Positions 12,860 to 25,865 of a stretch of 64,000 nucleotides of DNA are shown here, in pieces. The notes below the pieces were generated by a model that saw nothing but the letters and a program-made list of their open reading frames with translations, was not told where the DNA came from and ran no database searches. The stretch comes from Ptiloglossa arizonensis. Taxonomy: Eukaryota > Arthropoda > Insecta > Hymenoptera > Colletidae. The DNA lies in the NCBI RefSeq assembly GCF_051014685.1, contig NW_027478396.1, positions 558,001-622,000 of the forward strand, read 5' to 3'. The stretch's first letter is position 1. Each line of letters starts with the position of its first letter. The translations under genes and the position numbers were made by a program.

Positions 12860-13177
12860 TCCTTAACTTCAAACTCCCATATCTCGCGAACGGATTGACG
12901 AACTCGAGAAATTCCTGTTGCATCTGAAAGTAAAAACTCGCCCGATTACAATGATATGTGTACTTTTCCCCTAGGCCATTCCAGTTATTGGTTTCGTGTA
13001 TCAGACTTGCGAAAATTTTGATGGTTTCTCATGCATTCCTTAACTTCACACTTCCATATCTCGCGAACGGATTGACGAACTCGAGAATTTCCTATTGCAT
13101 CTGAAAGCAGAAACTCGCCCGATTACAACGGTATGTGTATTTTTCCCCTAGGCCATTGTAGTTATTGGTTTCGAGTA

Positions 13178-13885
13178 TCAGACCAGCGAAAATTTTGATG
13201 GTTTCTCATGCATTCCTTAACTTCAAACTTCCATATCTCGCGAACGGATTGACCAACTCGAGAATTTCCTATTGCATCTGACAGCAGAAACTCGCCCGAT
13301 TACAATGGTATGAATATTTTTCCCCTAGGCATTTGTAGTTATTGGTTTCGAGTGTCAGACTTTCGAAAATTTTGATGGTTTCTCAACCATTCCTTAACTT
13401 CAAACTCCCATATCTCGCGAACGGATTGACGAACTCGAGAAATTCCTGTTGCATCTGAAAGTAGAAACTCGCCCGATTACAACGGTATGAGTATTTTTCC
13501 CCTAGGCATTTGTAGTTATTGGTTTCGAGTATCAGACTTGCGAAAATTTTGATGGTTTCTCAACCATTCCTTAACTTCAAACTCCCATATCTCGCGAACG
13601 GATTGACGAACTCGAGAAATTCCTGTTGCATCTGAAAGTAAAAACTCGCCCGATTACAATGATATGTGTACTTTTCCCCTAGGCCATTCCAGTTATTGGT
13701 TTCGTGTATCAGACTTGCGAAAATTTTGATGGTTTCTCATGCATTCCTTAACTTCACACTTCCATATCTCGCGAACGGATTGACGAACTCGAGAATTTCC
13801 TATTGCATCTGAAAGCAGAAACTCGCCCGATTACAACGGTATGTGTATTTTTCCCCTAGGCCATTGTAGTTATTGGTTTCGAGTA
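13178..13885 (+). repeat. Tandem 4-monomer duplication, unit 2 (708 bp)
   Basis: Adjacent partner of 12,470-13,177. The following sequence begins like a third unit but leaves the pattern after about 13,950 (GGATTAACGAACTCG, then ACAACGGTATG), so the block is two units plus a stub. Confidence 0.9.
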
Positions 13886-16189
13886 TCAGACCAGCGAAAA
13901 TTTTGATGGTTTCTCATGCATTCCTTAACTTCAAACTTCCATATCTCGCGAACGGATTAACGAACTCGAGAATTTCCTATTGCATCTGACAGCAGAAACT
14001 CGCCCGATTACAACGGTATGTGTATTTTTGCCCTAGGCCATAGTAGTTATTGAATGCGAGTATCATACTTGCGAAAATTTTGATGGTTTCTCAACCATTC
14101 CTTAACTTCAAACTGCCATACCTCGCGAACACATTGACGAACTCCAGAAGTTCCTGTTGCATGTGAAAGTAGAATCTCGCCCGATTACAATGGTATATGT
14201 ATTTTTCCCCTAGGCATTTGTAGTTGTTGGTTTCGAGTATCAGACTTGCGAAAATTTTGATGGTTTCTCAACCATTCCTTAACCTCAAACTCCCATTTCT
14301 CGCGAACGGATTGACGAACTCGAGAAATTCCTGTTGCATCTGAAAGTAGAAACTCGCCCGATTACAATGGTACGTGTACTTTTCCCCTAGGTCATTCCAG
14401 TTATTGGTTTCGAGTATCAGACCAGCGAAAATTTTGATGGTTTCTCAACCATTCCTTAACTTCAAACTCCCATATCCCGCGAACGGATTGACGAACTCGA
14501 GAAATTCCTGTTGCATGTGAAAGTAGAAAGTCGCCCGATTACAACGGTATGTGTATTTTCCTCCTAGGCCTTTGTAGTTATTGGTTTCAAGTATCAGACT
14601 TGCGAAAATTTTGATGGTTTCTCAACCATTCCTTATATTCACACTTCCATATCTCGCAAACGGATTGACGAACTCGAGAATTTCCTATTGCATCTGAAAG
14701 CAGAAACTCGCCCGATTACAACGGTGTGTATACTTTTACCCTAGGCCAGTCCAGTTATTGGTTTCGATTATCAGACCAGCGAAAATTTTGATGGTTTCTC
14801 AACCATTCCTTAACTTCAAACTCCCATATCTCGCGAACGGATTGACGAACTCGAGAAATTCCTGTTGCATCTGAAAGTAGAAACTCGCCCGATTACAACG
14901 GCATGTGTATTTTTCCCCTAGGCCATTGTAGTTATTGGTTTCGATTATCAGACTTGCGAAAATTTTGATGGTTTCTCAACCATTCCTTAATTTCAAACTC
15001 CCATATCTCGCGAACGGATTGACGAACTCGAGAAATTCCTGTTGCATCTGAAAGTAAAAACTCGCCCGATTAAAATGATATGTGTACTTTTCCCCTAGGC
15101 CATTCCAGTTATTGGTTTCGTGTATCAGACTTGCGAAAATTTTGATGGTTTCTCATGCATTCCTTAACTTCACACTTCCGTATCTCGCGAACGGATTGAC
15201 GAACTCGAGAAATTCCTGTTGCATCTGAAAGTAGACTCTCCACCGATCAAATGGTATGTGTATTTTTCCCCTAGGTATTTGTAGTTATTGGTTTCGAGTA
15301 TCAGACTTGCGAAAATTTTGATGGTTTCTCAACCATTCCTTAACTTCCAACTCCCATATCTCGCGAACGGATTGACGAACTCGAGAAATACCTGTTGCAT
15401 CTGAAAGTAGAAACTCGCCCGATGACAAAGATATGTGTGTTTTCCCCCTAGGCGTTTGTAGTTGTTGGTTTCGAGTATCAGACTTGCGAAAATTTTGATG
15501 CTTTCTCAACCATTCCTTAACTTCAAACTCCCATATCTCGCGAACGGATTGACGAACTCGAGAAATTCCTGTTGCATCTGAAAGTAGAAACTCGCCCGAT
15601 TACAACGGCATGTGTATTTTTCCCCTAGGCAATTGTAGTTATTGGTTTCGATTATCAGACTTGCGAAAATTCTGATGGTTTCTCAACCATTCCTTAATTT
15701 TAAACTCCCATATCTCGCGAACGGATTGACGAACTCGAGAAATTCCTGTTGCATCTGAAAGTAGAAACTCGCCCGATTACAACGGCATGTGTATTTTTCC
15801 CCTAGGCCATAGTAGTTATTGATTTCAAGTATCAGACTTGCGAAAATTGTGAAGGTTTCTCAACCATTCCTTAACTTCAAACTCCCATATCTCGCGAACG
15901 GATTGACGAACTCGAGAAATTCCTGTTGCATGTGAAAGTAGAAAGTCGCCCGATTACAACGGTATGTGTATTTTTCTCCTAGGCCTTTGTAGTTATTGGT
16001 TTCAAGTATCAGATTTGCGAAAATTTTGATGGTTTCTCAACCATTCCTTATATTCACACTTCCATATCTCGCAAACGGATTGACGAACTCGAGAATTTCC
16101 TATTGCATCTGAAAGCAGAAACCCGCCCGATTACAACGGTGTGTATACTTTTCCCCTAGGCCATTCCAGTTATTGGTTTCGTGTATCAG

Positions 16190-16800
16190 ACTTGCGAAAA
16201 TTTTGATGGTTTCTCATGCATTCCTTAACTTCACACTTCCGTATCTCGCGAACGGATTGACGAACTCGAGAAATTCCTGTTGCATCTGAAAGTAAAAATT
16301 CGCCCGATTACAATGATATGTGTACTTTTCCCCTAGGACATTCCAGTTATTGGTTTCGTGTATCAGACTTGCGAAAATTTTGATGGTTTCTCATGCATTC
16401 CTTAACTTCACACTTCCGTATCTCGCGAACGGATTGACGAACTCGAGAAATTCCTGTTGCATCTGAAAGTAAAAATTCGCCCGATTACAATGATATGTGT
16501 ACTTTTCCCCTAGGACATTCCAGTTATTGGTTTCGTGTATCAGACTTGCGAAAATTTTGATGGTTTCTCATGCATTCCTTAACTTCACACTTCCGTATCT
16601 CGCGAACGGATTGACGAACTCGAGAAATTCCTGTTGCATCTGAAAGTAAAAATTCGCCCGATTACAATGATATGTGTACTTTTCCCCTAGGACATTCCAG
16701 TTATTGGTTACGTGTATCAGACTTGCGAAAATTTTGATGGTTTCTCATGCATTCCTTAACTTCACACTTCCGTATCTCGCGAACGGATTGACGAACTCGA
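16190..16800 (+). repeat. Local expansion of one monomer type
   Basis: Consecutive near-identical monomers carry AGTAAAAATTCGCCCG, ACAATGATATGTG, CTAGGACATTCCAG and TTTCGTGTATCAG. The AGTAAAAATT word starts at 16,291, 16,468 and 16,645, exactly 177 bp apart. Only small differences separate them (GGTTACGTG at about 16,708 against GGTTTCGTG). This is a recent one-monomer amplification inside a domain otherwise copied in multi-monomer blocks. Confidence 0.9.
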
Positions 16801-18389
16801 GAATTTCCTATTGCATCGGAAAGCAGAAACTCGCCCGATTACAACGGTATGTGTATTTTTCCCCTAGGCCATTGCAGTTATTGGTTTCGAGTATCAGACT
16901 TGCGAACATTTTGATGGTTTCTCAACCATTCCTTAATTTCCAACTCCCATATCTCGCGAACGGATTGACGAACTCGAGAATTTCCTATTGCATCTGAAAG
17001 CAGAAACTCGCCCGATTACAACGGTATGTGTATTTTTCCCCTAGGCCATAGTAGTTATTGATTTCAAGTATCAGATTTGCGAAAATTGTGAAGGTTTCTC
17101 AACCATTCCTTAACTTCAAACTCCCACATCTCGCGAACGGATTGACGAACTCGAGAAATTCCTGTTGCATCTGAAAGTAGAAACTCGCCCGATTACAAAG
17201 ATATGTGTGTTTTCACCCTAGGCCTTTGTAGTTGTTGGTTTCGAGTATTAGACTTGCGAAAATTTTGATGATTTCTCAACCATTCCCTAACTTCAAGTTC
17301 CCATATCCCGCGAACGGATTGACGAACTCGAGAAATTCCTGTTGCATGTGAAAGTAGAAAGTCGCCCGATTACAACGGTGTGTGTATTTTTCTCCTAGGC
17401 CTTTGAAGTTATTGGTTTCGAGTATCAGACTTGCGAAAATTTTGATGGTTTCTCAACCATTCCTTAACTTCAAACACCCCTATCTCGCGAACGGATTGAC
17501 GAACTCGAGAAATTCCTGTTGCATGTGAAAGTAGAAAGTCGCCCGATTACAACGGTATGTGTATTTTTCTCCTAGGCCTTTGTAGTTATTGGTTTCAAGT
17601 ATCAGACTTGCGAAAATTTTGATGGTTTCTCAACCATTCCTTATATTCACACTTCCATATCTCGCAAACGGATTGACGAACTCGAGAATTTCCTATTGCA
17701 TCTGAAAGCAGAAACTCGCCCGATTACAACGGTGTGTATACTTTTCCCCTAGGCCAGTCCACTTATTGGTTTCGAGGATCAGACCAGCGAAAATTTTGAT
17801 GGTTTCTCAACCATTCCTTAACTTCCAACTCCCATATCTCGCGAACGGATTGACGAACTCGAGAAATACCTTTTGCATCTGAAAGTAGAAACTCGCCCGA
17901 TGACAAAGATATGTGTATTTTTCCCCTAGGTATTTGTAGTTATTGGTTTCGAGTATCAGACTTGCGAAAATTTTGATGGTTTCTCAACCATTCCTTAAAT
18001 TCAAACTCCCCTATCTCGCGAACGGATTGACGAACTCGAGAAATTCCTGTTGCATCTGAAAGTAGAAACTCGACCGATTACAATGGTACGTGTACTTTTC
18101 CCCTAGGTCATTCCAGTTATTGGTTTCAAGGATCAGACCAGCGAAAATTTTGATGGTTTCTCAACCATTCCTTAACTTCAAACTCCCATATCCAGCGAAC
18201 GGATTGACGAACTCGAGAAATTCCTGTTGCATCTGAAAGTAAAAACTCGCCCGATTAAAATGATATGTGTACTTTTCCCCTAGGCCATTCCAGTTATTGG
18301 TTTCGTGTATCAGACTTGCGAAAATTTTGATGGTTTCTCATGCATTCCTTAACTTCACACTTCCGTATCTCGCGAACGGATTGACAAAC

Positions 18390-19690
18390 TCGAGAAATTC
18401 CTGTTGCATCTGAAGGTAGAATCTCCCCCGATCAAATGGTATGTGTTTTTTTCCCCTAGGTATTTGTAGTTATTGGTTTCGAGTATCAGACTTGCGAAAA
18501 TTTTGATGGTTTCTCAACCATTCCTTAACTTCCAACTCCCATATCTCGCGAACGGATTGACGAACTCGAGAAATACCTGTTGCATCTGAAAGTAGAAACT
18601 CGCCCGATGACAAAGATATGTGTGTTTTCCCCCTAGGCGTTTGTAGTTGTTGGTTTCGAGTATCAGACTTGCGAAAATTTTGATGCTTTCTCAACCATTC
18701 CTTAACTTCAAACTCCCAAATCTCGCGAACGGATTGACGAACTCGAGAAATTCCTGTTGCATCTGAAGGTAGAAACTCGCCCGATTACAACGGCATGTGT
18801 ATTTTTCCCCTAGGCCATTGTAGTTATTGGTTTCGATTATCAGACTTGCGAAAATTTTGATGGTTTCTCAACCATTCCTTAATTTTAAACTCCCATATCT
18901 CGCGAACGGATTGACGAACTCGAGAAATTCCTTTTGCATCTGAAAGTAGAAACTCGCCCGATTACAACGGCATGTGTATTTTTCCCCTAGGCCATAGTAG
19001 TTATTGATTTCAAGTATCAGACTTACGAAAATTGTGAAGGTTTCTCAACCATTCCTTAACTTCAAACTCCCATATCTCGCGAACGGATTGACGAACTCGA
19101 GAAATTCCTGTTGCATGTGAAAGTAGAAAGTCGCCCGATTACAACGGTATGTGTATTTTTCTCCTAGGCCTTTGTGGTTATTGGTTTCAAGTATCAGACT
19201 TGCGAAAATTTTGATGGTTTCTCAACCATTCCTTATATTCACACTTCCATATCTCGCAAACGGATTGACGAACTCGAGAATTTCCTATTGCATCTGAAAG
19301 CAGAAACTCGCCCGATTACAACGGTGTGTATACTTTTCCCCTAGGCCATTCCAGTTATTGGTTTCGTGTATCAGACTTGCGAAAATTTTAATGGTTTCTC
19401 ATGCATTCCTTAACTTCACACTTCCGTATCTCGCGAACGGATTGACGAACTCGAGAAATTCCTGTTGCATCTGAAAGTAAAAATTCGCCCGATTACAATG
19501 ATATGTGTACTTTTCCCCTAGGACATTCCAGTTATTGGTTTCGTGTATCAGACTTGCGAAAATTTTGATGGTTTCTCATGCATTCCTTAACTTCACACTT
19601 CCGTATCTCGCGAACGGATTGACGAACTCGAGAATTTCCTATTGCATCGGAAAGCAGAAACTCGCCCGATTACAACGGTATGTGTATTTT
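18390..19690 (+). repeat. 13-monomer-offset segment, copy 1 (2,301 bp)
   Basis: About 7 monomers matching 20,691-21,991 at an offset of exactly 2,301 bp (13 x 177). Shared marks include CCCCGATCAAATGG, CTTCCAACTCCC, GAAATACCTG, GATGCTTTCTC, CAATTTTAAACTCCC-type words and GTGTATACTTTTCCCC. Confidence 0.85.
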
Positions 19691-20029
19691 TCCCCTAGGC
19701 CATAGTAGTTATTGATTTCAAGTATCAGATTTGCGAAAATTGTGAAGGTTTCTCAACCATTCCTTAACTTCAAACTCCCACATCTCGCGAACGGATTGAC
19801 GAACTCGAGAAATTCCTGTTGCATCTGAAAGTAGAAACTCGCCCGATTACAAAGATATGTGTGTTTTCACCCTAGGCCTTTGTAGTTGTTGGTTTCGAGT
19901 ATTAGACTTGCGAAAATTTTGATGATTTCTCAACCATTCCTTAACTTCAAGTTCCCATATCCCGCGAACGGATTGACGAACTCGAGAAATTCCTGTTGCA
20001 TGTGAAAGTAGAAAGTCGCCCGATTACAA

Positions 20030-22030
20030 CAGTATGTATATTTTTCTCCTAGGCCTTTGAAGTTATTGGTTTCGAGTATCAGACTTGCGAAAATTTTGAT
20101 GGTTTCTCAACCATTCCTTAACTTCAAACTCCCCTATCTCGCGAACGGATTGACGAACTCGAGAAATTCCTGTTGCATCTGAAAGTAGAAACTCGACCGA
20201 TTACAATGGTACGTGTACTTTTCCCCTAGGTCATTCCAGTTATTGGTTTCGAGGATCAGACCAGCGAAAATTTTGATGGTTTCTCAACCATTCCTTAACT
20301 TCAAACTCCCATATCCCGCGAACGGATTGACGAACTCAAGAAATTCCTGTTGCATGTGAAAGTAGAAAGTCGCCCGATTACAACGGTATGTGTATTTTTC
20401 TCCTAGGTCTTTGTAGTTATTGGTTTCAAGTATCAGACTTGCGAAAATTTTGATGGTTTCTCAACCATTCCTTATATTCACACTTCCATATCTCGCAAAC
20501 GGATTGACGAACTCGAGAATTTCCTATTGCATCTGAAAGCAGAAACTCGCCCGATTACAACGGTGTGTATACTTTTCCCCTAGGCCAGTCCAGTTGTTGG
20601 TTTCGAGTATCAGACCAGCTTAAAATATTGATGGTTTCTCAAGCATGCCTTAACTTCAAACTTCCATATCTCGCGAACGGATTGACGAACTCGAGAAATT
20701 CCTGTTGCATCTGAAAGTAGAATCTCCCCCGATCAAATGGTATGTGTATTTTTCCCCTAGGTATTTGTAGTTATTGGTTTCGAGTATCAGACTTGCGAAA
20801 ATTTTGATGGTTTCTCAAGCATTCCTTAACTTCCAACTCCCATATCTCGCGAACGGATTGACGAACTCGAGAAATACCTGGTGCATCTGAAAGTAGAAAC
20901 TCGCCCGATGACAAAGATATGTGTGTTTTCCCCCTAGGCATTTGTAGTTGTTGGTTTCGAGTATCAGACTTGCGAAAATTTTGATGCTTTCTCAACCATT
21001 CCTTAACTTCAAACTCCCATATCTCGCGAACGGATTGACGAACTCGAGAAATTCCTGTTGCATCTGAAAGTAGAAACTCGCCCGATTACAACGGCATGTG
21101 TATTTTTCCCCTAGGCCATTGTAGTTATTGGTTTCGATTATCAGACTTGCGAAAATTTTGATGGTTTCTCAACCATTCCTTAATTTTAAACTCCCATATC
21201 TCGCGAACGGATTGACGAACTCGAGAAATTCCTGTTGCATCTGAAAGTAGAAACTCGCCCGATTACAACGGCATGTGTATTTTTCCCCTAGGCCATAGTA
21301 GTTATTGATTTCAAGTATCAGACTTGCGAAAATTGTGAAGGTTTCTCAACCATTCCTTAACTTCAAACTCCCATATCTCGCGAACGGATTGACGAACTCG
21401 AGAAATTCCTGTTGCATGTGAAAGTAGAAAGTCGCCCGATTACAACGGTATGTGTATTTTTCTCCTAGGCCTTTGTAGTTATTGGTTTCAAGTATCAGAC
21501 TTTCGAAAATTTTGATGGTTTCTCAACCATTCCTTATATTCACACTTCCATATCTCGCAAACGGATTGACGAACTCGAGAATTTCCTATTGCATCTGAAA
21601 GCAGAAACTCGCCCGATTACAACGGTGTGTATACTTTTCCCCTAGGCCATTCCAGTTATTGGTTTCGTGTATCAGACTTGCGAAAATTTTGATGGTTTCT
21701 CATGCATTCCTTAACTTCACACTTCCGTATCTCGCGAACGGATTGACGAACTCGAGAAATTCCTGTTGCATCTGAAAGTAAAAATTCGCCCGATTACAAT
21801 GATATGTGTACTTTTCCCCTAGGACATTCCAGTTATTGGTTTCGTGTATCAGACTTGCGAAAATTTTGATGGTTTCTCATGCATTCCTTAACTTCACACT
21901 TCCGTATCTCGCGAACGGATTGACGAACTCGAGAATTTCCTATTGCATCGGAAAGCAGAAACTCGCCCGATTACAACGGTATGTGTATTTTTCGCCTAGG
22001 CCATTGCAGTTATTGGTTTCGAGTATCAGA
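20030..22030 (+). repeat. Large segmental copy 1 (matches 25,866-28,570)
   Basis: This stretch matches 25,866-28,570 at an offset of 5,839 bp at its start (20,563 against 26,402; 20,771 against 26,610). After an internal 4-monomer insertion in the second copy the offset is 6,546 bp (21,625 against 28,171). Both copies share the otherwise rare AGACCAGCTTAAAATATTG, a 1-bp insertion, at about 20,613 and 26,452. Confidence 0.85.
20691..21991 (+). repeat. 13-monomer-offset segment, copy 2
   Basis: Partner of 18,390-19,690. After about 21,991 this copy has one extra monomer (GGCCATTGCAG, ACTTGCGAACATTTTG) before the shared CATAGTAGTTATTGATTTC monomer resumes. The offset then becomes 2,478 bp (14 monomers; 19,701 against 22,179). 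Confidence 0.85.
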
Positions 22031-22740
22031 CTTGCGAACATTTTGATGGTTTCTCAACCATTCCTTAATTTCCAACTCCCATATCTCGCGAACGGATTGA
22101 CGAACTCGAGAATTTCCTATTGCATCTGAAAGCAGAAACTCGCCCGATTACAACGGTATGTGTATTTTTCCCCTAGGCCATAGTAGTTATTGATTTCAAG
22201 TATCAGATTTGCGAAAATTGTGAAGGTTTCTCAACCATTCCTTAACTTCAAACTCCCACATCTCGCGAACGGATTGACGAACTCGAGAAATTCCTGTTGC
22301 ATCTGAAAGTAGAAACTCGGCCGATTACAAAGATATGTGTGTTTTCACCCTAGGCCTTTGTAGTTGTTGGTTTCGAGTATTAGACTTGCGAAAATTTTGA
22401 TGATTTCTCAACCATTCCTTAACTTCAAGTTCCCATATCCCGCGAACGGATTGACGAACTCGAGAAATTCCTGTTGCATCTGAAAGTAAAAATTCGCCCG
22501 ATTACAATGATATGTGTACTTTTCCCCTAGGACATTCCAGTTATTGGTTTCGTGTATCAGACTTGCGAAAATTTTGATGGTTTCTCATGCATTCCTTAAC
22601 TTCACACTTCCGTATCTCGCGAACGGATTGACGAACTCGAGAATTTCCTATTGCATCGGAAAGCAGAAACTCGCCCGATTACAACGGTATGTGTATTTTT
22701 CGCCTAGGCCATTGCAGTTATTGGTTTCGAGTATCAGACT
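21775..22740 (+). repeat. 4-monomer (708 bp) repeat pair within domain A
   Basis: The string at 21,775-22,030 (AAAAATTCGCCCG, CTAGGACATTCC, GCATCGGAAAGCAG, TTTTTCGCCTAGGCCATTGCAG in pieces) recurs 708 bp later at about 22,483-22,738. At 22,740 the second copy switches to GCGAAAATTGTGAAGG, giving a visible chimeric junction. Confidence 0.85.
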
Positions 22741-23779
22741 TGCGAAAATTGTGAAGGTTTCTCAACCATTCCTTAACTTCAAGTTCCCATATCCCGCGAA
22801 CGGATTGACGAACTCGAGAAATTCCTGTTGCATGTGAAAGTAGAAAGTCGCCCGATTACAACAGTATGTGTATTTTTCTCCTAGGCCTTTGAAGTTATTG
22901 GTTTCGAGTATCAGACTTGCGAAAATTTTGATGGTTTCTCAACCATTCCTTAACTTCAAACTCCCCTATCTCGCGAACGGATTGACGAACTCGAGAAATT
23001 CCTGTTGCATCTGAAAGTAGAAACTCGACCGATTACAATGGTACGTGTACTTTTCCCCTAGGTCATTCCAGTTATTGGTTTCGAGTATCAGACTTGCGAA
23101 AATTTTGATGCTTTCTCAACCATTCCTTAACTTCAAACTCCCATATCTCGCGAACGGATTGACGAACTCGAGAAATTCCTGTTGCATCTGAAAGTAGAAA
23201 CTCGCCCGATTACAACGGCATGTGTATTTTTCCCCTAGGCCATTGCAGTTATTGGTTTCGAGTATCAGACTTGCGAACATTTTGATGGTTTCTCAACCAT
23301 TCCTTAATTTCCAACTCCCATATCTCGCGAACGGATTGACGAACTCGAGAATTTCCTATTGCATCTGAAAGCAGAAACTCGTCCGATTACAACGGTATGT
23401 GTATTTTTCCCCTAGGCCATAGTAGTTATTGATTTCAAGTATCAGATTTGCGAAAATTGTGAAGGTTTCTCAACCATTCCTTAACTTCAAACTCACACAT
23501 CTCGCGAACGGATTGACGAACTCGAGAAATTCCTGTTGCATCTGAAAGTAGAAACTCGCCCGATTACAAAGATATGTGTGTTTTCACCCTAGGCCTTTGT
23601 AGTTGTTGGTTTCGAGTATTAGACTTGCGAAAATTTTGATGATTTCTCAACCATTCCTTAACTTCAAGTTCCCATATCCCGCGAACGGATTGACGAACTC
23701 GAGAAATTCCTGTTGCATGTGAAAGTAGAAAGTCGCCCGATTACAACGGTATGTGTATTTTTCTCCTAGGCCTTTGAAG

Positions 23780-25185
23780 TTATTGGTTTCGAGTATCAGA
23801 CTTGCGAAAATTTTGATGGTTTCTCAACCATTCCTTACTTTCACACTTCCATATCTCGCGAACGGATTGACGAACTCGAGAATTTCCTATTGCACCTGAA
23901 AGCAGAAACTCGCCCGATTACAACGGTGTGTGTACTTTTCCCCTAGGCCATTCCAGTTGTTGGTTTCGAGTATCAGACCAGCGAAAGTTTTGGTGGTTTC
24001 TCATGCATTCCTTAACTTCAAACTTCCATATCTCGCGAACGGATTGACGAACTCGAGAATTTCCTATTGCATCTGACAGCAGAAACTCGCCCGATTACAA
24101 TGGTATGTGTATTTTTCCCCTAGGCATTTGTAGTTATTGGATTCGAGTATCAGACTTGCGAAAATTTTGATGATTTCTCAACCATTCCTTAACTTAAAAC
24201 TCCCATATCGCGCGAACGGATTGACGAACTCGAGAAATTCCTGTTGCATGTGAAAGTAGAAAGTCGCCCGATTTCAACGGTGTGTATCTTTCCCCTAGGC
24301 CTTTGTAGTTAAGGGTTTCGAGTATCAGACTTTCGAAAATTTTGATGGTTTCTCATGCATTCCTTAACTTCAAACTTCCATATCACGCGAACGGATTGAC
24401 GAAATCGAGAATTTCCTATTGCATCTGAAAGCAGAAACTCGCCCGATTACAACGGTATGTGTATTTTTGCCTTAGGTCATAGTAGTTATTGGATTCGAGT
24501 ATCATGCTTGCGAAAATTTTGATGATTTCTCAACCATTCCTTAACTTCAAACTGCCATATCTCGCGAACGCATTGACGAACTCGAGAAATTCCTGTTGCA
24601 TGTGAAAGTAGAATCTCGCCCGATTACCATGGTATGTGTATTTTTCCCTTAGGCATTTGTGGTTATTGGTTTCGAGTATCAGACTTGCGAAAATTTTGAT
24701 GGTTTCTCAAGCATTCCTTAACTTCAAACTTCCATATCTCGCGAACGGATTGACGAACTCGATAATTTCCTATTGCATCTGAATGCAGAAACTCGCCCGA
24801 TTACAACGGTATGTGTATTTTTGCCCTAGGCCATAGTAGTTGCTGGTTTCGAGTATCAGACCAGCGAAAATTTCGATGGTTTCTCATGCATTCCTTAACT
24901 TCACACTTCCGTATCTCGCGAACGGATTGACGAACTCGAGAATTTCCTATTGCATCGGAAAGCAGAAACTCGCCCGATTACAACGGTATGTGTATTTTTC
25001 CCCTAGGCCATTGCAGTTATTGGTTTCGAGTATCAGACTTGCGAACATTTTGATGGTTTCTCAACCATTCCTTAATTTCCAACTCCCATATCTCGCGAAC
25101 GGATTGACGAACTCGAGAATTTCCTATTGCATCTGAAAGCAGAAACTCGTCCGATTACAACGGTATGTGTATTTTTCCCCTAGGC
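23780..25185 (+). repeat. 27-monomer-offset segment, copy 1 (4,776 bp)
   Basis: About 8 monomers matching 28,556-29,961. Shared rare marks are TATTGCACCTGAAAG (23,887 and 28,663), GAAAGTTTTGGTGGTTTC, AACTTAAAACTCCCATATCGCG, the 2-bp-deleted AACGGTGTGTATCTTTCC and TATCATGCTTGCG. A difference: GTTAAGGGTTTCG at about 24,309 against GTTATTGGTTTCG in the partner. Confidence 0.87.
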
Positions 25186-25500
25186 CATAGTTGTTATTGG
25201 TTTCGAGTATCAGACTTGCGAAAATTTTGATGGTTTCTCAAGCATTCCTTAACTTCAAACTTCCATATCTCGCGAACGGATTGACGAACTCGAGAATTTC
25301 CTATTGCATCTGAATGCAGAAACTCGCCCGATTACAACGGTATGTGTATTTTTGCCCTAGGCCATAGTAGTTGCTGGTTTCGAGTATCAGACCAGCGAAA
25401 ATTTCGATGGTTTCTCATGCATTCCTTAACTTCACACTTCCGTATCTCGCGAACGGATTGACGAACTCGAGAATTTCCTATTGCATCTGAAAGCAGAAAC
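24660..25500 (+). repeat. 3-monomer (531 bp) tandem duplication
   Basis: The string GAATGCAGAAACTCGCC, CCATAGTAGTTGCTGG, AAAATTTCGATGG, TCACACTTCCGTATC begins at 24,781 and again at 25,312, exactly 531 bp apart. It is present here but not in the homologous 29.5 kb region, so it is specific to this copy. Confidence 0.85.
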
Positions 25501-25865
25501 TCGTCCGATTACAACGGTATGTGTATTTTTCCCCTAGGCCATAGTAGTTATTGATTTCAAGTATCAGATTTGCGAAAATTGTGAAGGTTTCTCAACCATT
25601 CCTTAACTTCAAACTCCCACATCTCGCGAACGGATTGACGAACTCGAGAAATTCCTGTTGCATCTGAAAGTAGAAACTCGGCCGATTACAAAGATATGTG
25701 TGTTTTCACCCTAGGCCTTTGTAGTTGTTGGTTTCGAGTATTAGACTTGCGAAAATTTTGATGATTTTTCAACCATTCCTTAACTTCAAGTTCCCATATC
25801 CCGCGAACGGATTGACGAACTCGAGAAATTCCTGTTGCATGTGAAAGTAGAAAGTCGCCCGATTA

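Larger units (their letters stand above)
12716..12892 (+). repeat. Representative near-consensus 177-bp monomer
   Basis: This unit differs from the eye-built consensus at only a few positions and serves as a reference. In order it holds TCGCGA at 12,717, an XhoI site CTCGAG at 12,726-12,731, a CCCGATTACAACGG block around 12,764-12,777, a T-tract then CCTAGG (AvrII) at 12,793-12,798, TTTCG at 12,815 paired with CGAAA at 12,833, an A4T4 tract at 12,835-12,842, and a perfect 6-bp-arm hairpin at 12,844-12,859. Subtypes differ mainly in three places: the bases after CCTAGG (CATTGTAG, CATTCCAG, CATAGTAG, CTTTGTAG, CTTTGAAG, CATTTGTAG), the word after CAGAC (TTGCG or CAGCG), and the segment before CTCGCG. 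Confidence 0.9.
12470..13177 (+). repeat. Tandem 4-monomer duplication, unit 1 (708 bp)
   Basis: Rare variants TTGACCAACTCGAG, ATGGTATGAATATTTTT, GAGTGTCAGACTTTCG, GGTATGAGTATTTTT and TTTCGTGTATCAGAC occur in this order and repeat exactly 708 bp later (TATGAATA at 12,601 and 13,309). The two units are almost identical. Confidence 0.9.

Noticed and set aside
16674..16997. Open frame of about 107 codons, with near-identical relatives at 21,806, 22,514 and 28,352
   Set aside because: It lies wholly inside satellite monomers. The frame stays open only because 177 is divisible by 3, and its product is the same 59-residue string twice. It has no recognisable domain, and related monomers carry stops.
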